Under the pieces are notes generated by a model. The model was not told the DNA's origin and made no database searches. It was given only the letters and a program-made list of their open reading frames with translations. The position numbers were made by a program, and so were the translations under genes. 64,000 nt of DNA from Ovis canadensis (Eukaryota; Chordata; Mammalia; Artiodactyla; Bovidae). This document shows, piece after piece, positions 57,913 to 64,000 of the stretch. The stretch spans positions 128,433,501 to 128,497,500 of the forward strand of contig NC_091727.1 of assembly GCF_042477335.2 (NCBI RefSeq), in the 5' to 3' direction. Positions within the stretch are counted from its first letter, which is position 1. Every line of letters starts with the position of its first letter.

Positions 57913-59031
57913 TTCTCCACCCACTCACCCCTAATGCTCTTTAATTCCCCAGTTCCAAGTGATGTCTTTACTCTTTCCCCAGGTTTTTTCCCTTGAAGTG
58001 TGTCCACATGCCCTGATTTTCCCTGTTGTCCCAGCACAATTCTTTGTAGTGGTCCTTTGACTCTCAAAAGGGTCTGCATAATTGGACAAGAAATTATACA
58101 GTGATCATCCCTATGAAGAGGCGAACAGCTTCACACATCATGTCCCTGTGCAACCCTGGCATACCTGCTGGGCAGGTGCTCCTGCGTGAGATTTGAGGTC
58201 GACCTGAGCGGAGTAGCACACCTCTCCATGAGACAGAATATAGGAGAAACACATTGTAAAGGTGCTTTTGAGGCTTTTGTGTACATTCTAGTGTGTTGGT
58301 CCGGGAGCAGTCAAGAATCAGGGGTAGAAGTATGCCTGGAACGCAGAATGTGCTCTACTTGGGAGCCAGTGCCGCTGAATTCAGATACCCTCTCAGCACA
58401 GCTGTGCATGAAATATGTGGAGCATGGAGAATTGAGGACTCTAACAAAAACACGTGATAAAAGACTAGGTATGGGTTCATGCCCACTCCAGTAGCCCCGG
58501 CTTTGCCTTAAATCAGAGTCTAGCTAGGCCCTGGGTGTGGACTTCTACAAGGAAATTGAAACCCCCAGGACACAGTAGGACTTCAGGGACTGTTGAAGGA
58601 ATCCAGTGGCCAAGGGTAGAGAAGTCATGAGAAAACAGAGCTCTGACAATGCTGGCCGCCGTCCTCATGAGTCTGTGTGGGAAAGGACCTAATTAATGGC
58701 CCAGGAAACCTACCTCAGTAAGGTATTTCCTCCCCAGAATGCTAACGTGATATAAGAGTGGAAAAATGTTAGTGATTTATATGAATAAGCAGAAAGACAA
58801 AAGATGTGTGACTCTCAGTCGCTGTTAAAATGACTCTAGTGCATGTTTGATATCTCTTAGGTAACTAACATGTTTTGAAACCAAAAACGGTATTGTGAAA
58901 AAACATGGACATCAAGGGATAACCAAATATAATGTTTGCTGATAAAATGCTACTGTCACTCCTATTTAGAGTAGGGAGATGACAAGACTATTTTCTGAGA
59001 GCATTATGATTTGAAAGTTTTGAGGAATGCT
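57913..59031. other. unique sequence, nothing recognised
   Basis: A 102-codon frame at 58186-58494 has no recognisable domain. No repeat family identified. Confidence 0.4.
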
Positions 59032-59044
59032 AGGCATGAATTTT
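59032..59044. repeat. target-site duplication of BovB J, left
   Basis: aggcatgaatttt, repeated exactly at 59886-59898. Confidence 0.9.
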
Positions 59045-59885
59045 GGAAGAAGCACAAGCTGGAATCAAGATTGGTGGGAGAAATATCAATCACCTCAGAT
59101 ATGCAGATAACACCACCCTTATGGCAGAAAGTGAAGAGGAACTAAAAAGCCTCCTGATGAAAATGAAAGAGGAGAGTGAAAAAGTTGGCTTAAAGCTCAA
59201 CATTCAGAAAACAAAGATCATGGCATCCAGTCCCATCACTTCATGGGAAATAGATGGGGAAACAGTGGAAACAGTGTCGGACTTTCTTTTGGGGGGCTCC
59301 AAAATCACTGCAGATGGTGATTGCAGCCATGAAATTAAAAGACGCTTACTCCTTGGAAGGAAAGTTATGACCAACCTAGATAGCATATTCAAAAGCAGAG
59401 ACATTACTTTGCCGACTAAGGTCTGTCTAGTCAAGGCTATGGTTTCTCCAGTGGTCATGTATGGATGTGAGAGCGAGACTGTGAAGAAAGCTCAGCACCG
59501 AAGAATTGATGCTTTTGAACTGTGGTGTTGGAGAAGACTCTTGAGAGTCCCTTGGACTGCAAGGAAAATCCAACCAGTCCATCCTAAAGGAGATCTGTCC
59601 TGGGTGTTCATTGGAAGGACTGATGCTGAAGCTGAAACTCCAACACTTTGGCCACCTCATGTGAAGAGTTGACTCATTGGAAAAGACCCTGATGCTGGGA
59701 GGGATTGGGGGCAGGAGGAGAAGAGGACGACAGAGGATGAGATGGCTGGATGGCATCACTGACTCGATGGACGTGAGTTTGGGTAAACTCGGAGAGTTGG
59801 TGATGGACAGGGAGGCCTGGCCTGCTGCGATTCATGGGGTCACAAAGAGTCGGACACGACTGAGCAACTGAACTGAACTGAACTG
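59045..59885 (+). mobile_element. BovB LINE copy J, 5'-truncated
   Basis: An 841-bp copy from inside the RT domain to the actga tail. Frame 59043-59672 is open for 209 codons, but the catalytic box reads YADN instead of YADD (about 59100-59111). The C-terminal remainder is in another frame (59677-59871). Confidence 0.95.
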
Positions 59886-59898
59886 AGGCATGAATTTT
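59886..59898. repeat. target-site duplication of BovB J, right
   Basis: aggcatgaatttt after the BovB tail. Confidence 0.9.
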
Positions 59899-60303
59899 TA
59901 AAACTCTGGACGATACTGCTGCACTAGGTGGGAAAGTGAGAGTAAAAAATAAGTGAAGCTGTTATGAAAATAATTTTAATGATAAAGACCCCAAAAAGCA
60001 GACCTAGACTGATGACTAATAGAATGACCATTAAGAGAGTGGTGAGGTCATATATGCTTAGGGAAAATACATGATTTTCCTTTTAAAAACTGCACTAGAG
60101 CCATTTTTCTGTAGATCTGATAATGTGAGATAGTGTTTCCTTCACCATTAAAGATTTTCCAAGATGGGGAAATGGCACAGGTCCGAAAACCGGAACACAT
60201 CCTATTTTTGAGAGCTACAAGTTTTTCCCACCAAGGGAGTGGCTGTTAAAAAAAAAGAAAAAAATACCTTCAATTTCTGATGTTGAGGTGATCCTGAGGC
60301 AGC
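59899..60303. other. unique AT-rich sequence
   Basis: Nothing recognised between BovB J and the histone-like remnant. Confidence 0.4.
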
Positions 60304-60633
60304 TCATCTGTGGGTGGCGTATCTGATGGCAGCCCTGGTGGCCTCAGACACATTGTGCTCACCAATCTCCACTGGCAGTACCAGGTGCAGAGTGTTATCT
60401 GGAGAGGATCTGTGCAGAGGATCTCTCTGGAGGTGAGGATCGAGCCCTTGATGGAAAGAGCCAGGAAGGAAACATATCTGATCAACTCTCAATGATATTG
60501 TTAAGAAAATAATTCACATATGACGTTTAAAGAAATGCCAAAATTAATGAAAAAGTGCTCCACAACCTGCTAGACACAGATGGACATAGAAGTGCAAAGT
60601 CAGCTCCTTGTACACAGAGTAGTGCTCTTGGAA
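60304..60633 (-). pseudogene. histone H2B-like pseudogene (divergent testis-type variant)
   Basis: Read on the minus strand, three frames together spell an H2B histone fold. HYSVYKEL (about 60625) resembles the YSVYVYKVL start of the fold. NYFLNNIIES resembles NSFVNDIFER of helix 2. LALSIKGSILTSREI resembles LAHYNKRSTITSREI. LVLPVEIGEHNVSEATRAAI then RYATHR and a stop at 60304-60306 resembles the H2B C-terminus. The IRYATHR ending and EIGE spacing look more like testis variants (H2BW or subacrosomal H2B types) than canonical H2B. Frameshifts, internal stops and a duplicated ~25-bp stretch after SREI (agatcctctgcac/agatcctctccag) make it non-coding. No intron is visible, as expected of a histone gene or retrocopy. 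Confidence 0.6.
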
Positions 60634-61498
60634 ATCATGGAGATAACTGGCCTAGTATTTTCTCCAGGCCTGATCAAAACTCTCATGACATCAGGAAAGA
60701 GAAATGGCAAAATCAGAGTCTCTATGCAGAGAACACAAACTGAAATATGCTGGTATCAAATTATTAAAAATATTTAGCATATACAAAATTTAAAAAAATG
60801 TTGACATAATTTAGGTTCTGAAAAATAACCCACATGGTGAATGTATATAAGAGTACTTGTTTGGGGGAAAAAAAATGTTACCTCATTGTTTAAGAAGCCA
60901 CCATGGGGTGAAAAAGGGAACCAATAAGGGAGAAACACACAAAAAATAAAGTCATATAACTTTCAAGAATATACAATAATGCAGTCAAAGGTATTTTTAA
61001 AATATACTTATGTAGAAATAAGAAATTGAACCAAAAATAAGACTTTGAAAGAATTGAAGAAATGGGACTCATGAGTGTGGTTTCATTCCCAATGATTAGG
61101 CTTCCTATGGTGTTTCCTCTTGGACATTTAAGGGACAGGCAATTCTACTGTTAAAAAGATGATGTCAGTCATGAAGTGGGGAAAGCTGGATTTTATTCCT
61201 AGAAAATGTACTGGAAAGTTACAGTGGTGAAATCTTACCATTCAATATCTGAAGAGTTCCATTTACAACTAAGAATTTAAAAATCTTACCTGAAATATTA
61301 GCAGTCAAATTCTTGCCATTTTTTGATGCAAGGGACAAAAGACATATCCAGGACAGTCTCTGAATTCATATCATTAAAGCACCATGATTAAACAGCAGCC
61401 AAGAGACAAACCACACGGAGTGAACCATACCAATACACTCCATAATCTAGGCCAACCTCCCCAGAAGGCTGTGATTGGTGTATCCTGTGTCACACTAT
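60634..61498. other. AT-rich unique sequence
   Basis: The upstream part of the H2B-like gene should lie just right of 60633, but I cannot recognise its N-terminal tail. Otherwise nothing identified. Confidence 0.4.
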
Positions 61499-62445
61499 AA
61501 CATTTTGGCCCAATGGCCAGGAACCACATCCCTTGCCTACCTCAATATCAAAGGCTGCAGGTGCCATTAAGACTCCTATTGCTTCAGCCCAGGACAGTGT
61601 TCCCACTTTGAGTGAAGGGTTGTGCCTCAGGAGCTGCAGGCTTTTCATTGGCTGACCCAGTCCCAAGTGGCACTTGAGCTGCTCTGATTGGATGCTTCCA
61701 GCATCGTCATAATACAGAGATGCAAGCCATGAAGGCTCCCAATTTTCCAAAACAGGAGGATGTGCTTTTCAGGAAAAAAACAAATAAGATTGATCTGAAC
61801 CAGTCATAAAAGTAACTTCAGTTTCCTCCACTTTGGATATGTTTTGCTTCTGGAACATTTTGCTGTACTTATTTTAGCACTGGGTTTGGGACCTTGACTT
61901 TATTTCCAAATGAATTCTATGATACAAATACTGTCATCAAGGTTTGAATGGGGTATATTTACCCTATTAATACTATTTTCTCCAAGTTCTTGCTCATCTT
62001 TTGTTATTAAACATAAAGTTCTTTCCAAATGTTGTCTTTTCCGCAAACTCCAGTGTTAAATTATGAGTGTTCACCAGGTGTCCTTTCTCCTTGAATACCT
62101 ACTGAAGTCAGATAACATATGTGCTTATTTGGCCTTAGTCTCCTCAGCATCAACCCCCACTGTTTCACTCTTTATTAAATTTCCTGTGATTCAGTCGTCC
62201 TTGAGCTTTACCAAGAGTTCTTCTCATCCAAAATTTTGTTCCAGGTGTGTAAGAGCATCCTGAGGTACTACAAAGAGGTAAATACCTCTTTGCAGGTCCT
62301 CTGGTGATAGCTTTTCCTGGTCTCCTTGGAAGTCAATGTTTTGGAAGTATTTTCATAAGATTCTTATGATATTCAAGCATATGTTACATTCCCATTCCAG
62401 TGGCTTACCTGTTATAATCCTTAGTATAATGTCCCCAAGACACTT
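61499..62445 (-). repeat. inverted duplication, arm 2
   Basis: The reverse complement aligns with 48945-50590 in order. It lacks both SINEs and the 220-bp segment of arm 1. I judge identity at about 70-80% over the aligned blocks, so the duplication is old. The arms face each other across about 11 kb. Confidence 0.8.
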
Positions 62446-62483
62446 TTCAGAAGTAATGGCAGAACAGAGTTCTACTGTGGACC

Positions 62484-62514
62484 AAAAAAAAAAAAAAAAA
62501 AAAAGGGGGGGGGG
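62484..62514. repeat. A21G10 homopolymer junction
   Basis: Twenty-one A directly followed by ten G. Confidence 0.9.
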
Positions 62515-63033
62515 CCTTTAGAGTCCTCCTTGATCAGGAAATGGTCCTCTTCGCCAGCACACACTCAAAGTGGTTAAGCTCTCTAGTATCCTGCTTTGCC
62601 CATTTCTTTCTCCTGAGTTTGTGGGTTTCTGAAATGTTAAAAAGTTGCTGTTTTGTCCCTTCAGGACAGGGATGTCCCTTTTCTCAAGGCCTCAAAAATA
62701 GTTTTGATTTCTGTAGGTTATCCATCATTTGTCTCACTGTCTGACTGAGTGTCATCCTTTTGAGGTTTAAAAATCCTAATCAATAGAGATATTTAAAACT
62801 TATTTTACAAGCAAATAACAGATACTAAATATAACAGAATATAATCAATGTTTAATGCAAATGATAATTAATATTTTAAAGCATTTGTAAGGACTGACTT
62901 GAAAGTGTATGTTCCGTCACTTCTGAGATGGACAGTGAGAAACGTTTTTAAAGTAAATACAACTATTCAGTCTTCAAATAGTTGAGGAAAATTACATGAG
63001 TGCAGTCACCTTATTTTCCCATAAGTTAGTGCT
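62515..63033. other. unique AT-rich sequence
   Basis: No gene or repeat recognised. Confidence 0.4.
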
Positions 63034-63166
63034 AGAGAAGGAAATGACAACCCACTCCAGTATTCTTGCCTGGAAAATTCAATGGACAGAGGAGCCTGGC
63101 AGGCTACATGTAGTCCATAGGGTTGCCAAGAGTTGGACACGACTGAGCTACTGAGCTCAGCAGCAG
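63034..63166 (+). mobile_element. BovA-type SINE unit
   Basis: From agagaaggaaatgacaaccc to gacacgactgagctactgag followed by a short cagcag tail. Confidence 0.88.
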
Positions 63167-63744
63167 TCACTACTGTTCTCTTTTTTATTATTGTTATAGG
63201 AGAATCTAGAAAACATTGCTTATAACCAAACAGCAATTTTACCAAACAGAGAAAAGTCCTACACGTACACTATTAATTTTGAAGCAATGTGATATAAAGT
63301 GTACAAGGAACCATGAAAAAAAGAGGGAGCTACAAATAGAATACTGATTACAGTATTCTGATACAAAATGAATACTGATTCATACCAGACAGATCAACAG
63401 AAGCATTCAGCCAGCCCACCGATACATGAGAAGTGATAAATAATTGCTGCTTTAATTCACTGAATTCTGAAATAATTTACAATGGAACAGCCACTAAAGG
63501 ATACATATTATGAAAATTCAAGTTTATCACAGACTGCTGACTTATTTGAAAACTTTGATTTATCAAAATTAAAAAGTTTAATAAGACTTTCCATCAATAT
63601 TTCATGCTTACATGGCTTAGAAAAATGAAACTGTAACTACACCACCTGGTAAGCATCAAACCACAGTTTATGTGTGAAAAACACCAATGTGCTCTTAATA
63701 TAATGGAAGTGGGAGGAGATATGCCCGCCTATAACTCAAAATTC

Positions 63745-64000
63745 ATGTCTTATGTGAGTTGAATTCATTCTCCCTAAAATTCCTATGCTTTTGTCCTAAA
63801 CCCTAGTACCTGACATGTGATTGTTTATGAGATACAATCTAACCTGGAGGAATGAAGTTCAACTATATTCATTAGGATGCCCCCCAATCCAAAATGACCT
63901 ATAGCCATATAAAAAGAGGAAATATGGACACAGAGACTCTCCCATAGGGAGGAAACTGAACAAATGTAAGGGTCTCTTTGCAATTTTGACAAGCCAAGAT
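63745..64000 (+). mobile_element. old mammalian interspersed repeat, class uncertain
   Basis: Contains gtcctaaaccctagtacctg, then tataaaaagaggaaatatgg and acacagagac. This order is familiar from a common ancient mammalian repeat whose family name I cannot fix. It may run past the window edge. Confidence 0.4.

Noticed and set aside
1..64000. CRISPR arrays, tRNA/rRNA genes, bacterial-type operons
   Set aside because: None seen. tRNA-like text is confined to SINE heads, and the overall make-up is mammalian.

Overview
The window is nuclear DNA of a ruminant, most likely a bovid. It carries many BovB (RTE) LINE copies, Bov-tA/BovA SINEs, cetartiodactyl CHR-type SINEs, a bovine-type L1 and a ruminant-type solo LTR, over a background of old MIR, L2 and L1M fragments. 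The sequence does not separate Bos from its close relatives. No bacterial, CRISPR or operon features are present. By my boundaries BovB alone covers roughly 19 kb (about 30%) and one L1 about 10 kb (about 15%).

Layout. 1-7.3 kb: unique DNA, old L1M (minus), a CHR SINE pair, an L1 insertion that seems to carry transduced 3' flank (3672-4272) and a tiny L1 tail insertion (4864-4904). 7.36-10.19 kb: BovB copy A. 10.2-16.7 kb: SINEs, MIRs and a minus-strand solo LTR (12330-13167). 16.7-21.6 kb: two BovB copies head to head. 23.5-28.5 kb: BovB copies C, D, E and a broken fragment E2, ending abruptly at a CpG-rich patch (28.6-28.8 kb). 30.9-42.46 kb: one full-length minus-strand L1 with its target-site duplication still visible, a tandemly duplicated 5'UTR/promoter module, and BovB copy F inserted in its reverse transcriptase. 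43-49 kb: BovB G and H around the one convincing gene. 49-62.4 kb: a diverged inverted duplication whose arms lie about 11 kb apart, enclosing near-full-length BovB I, BovB J and a histone H2B-like pseudogene. 62.5-64 kb: unique DNA, one SINE and an old repeat.

The only intact host coding sequence I can support is a 180-codon ORF at 46372-46914 of the FAM209 family (testis-expressed membrane protein of sperm acrosome formation). It has a perfect CRE and a GC box just upstream. The H2B-like remnant at 60304-60633 is closest in its C-terminus to divergent testis H2B variants. Everything else with a long reading frame is retrotransposon ORF debris.

The observations most worth a second look are the two-module L1 promoter region, the intact FAM209-like gene whose status (parental locus or retrogene) is open, the inverted duplication, the L1 3' transduction, and the CpG-rich patch abutting a 3'-truncated BovB.
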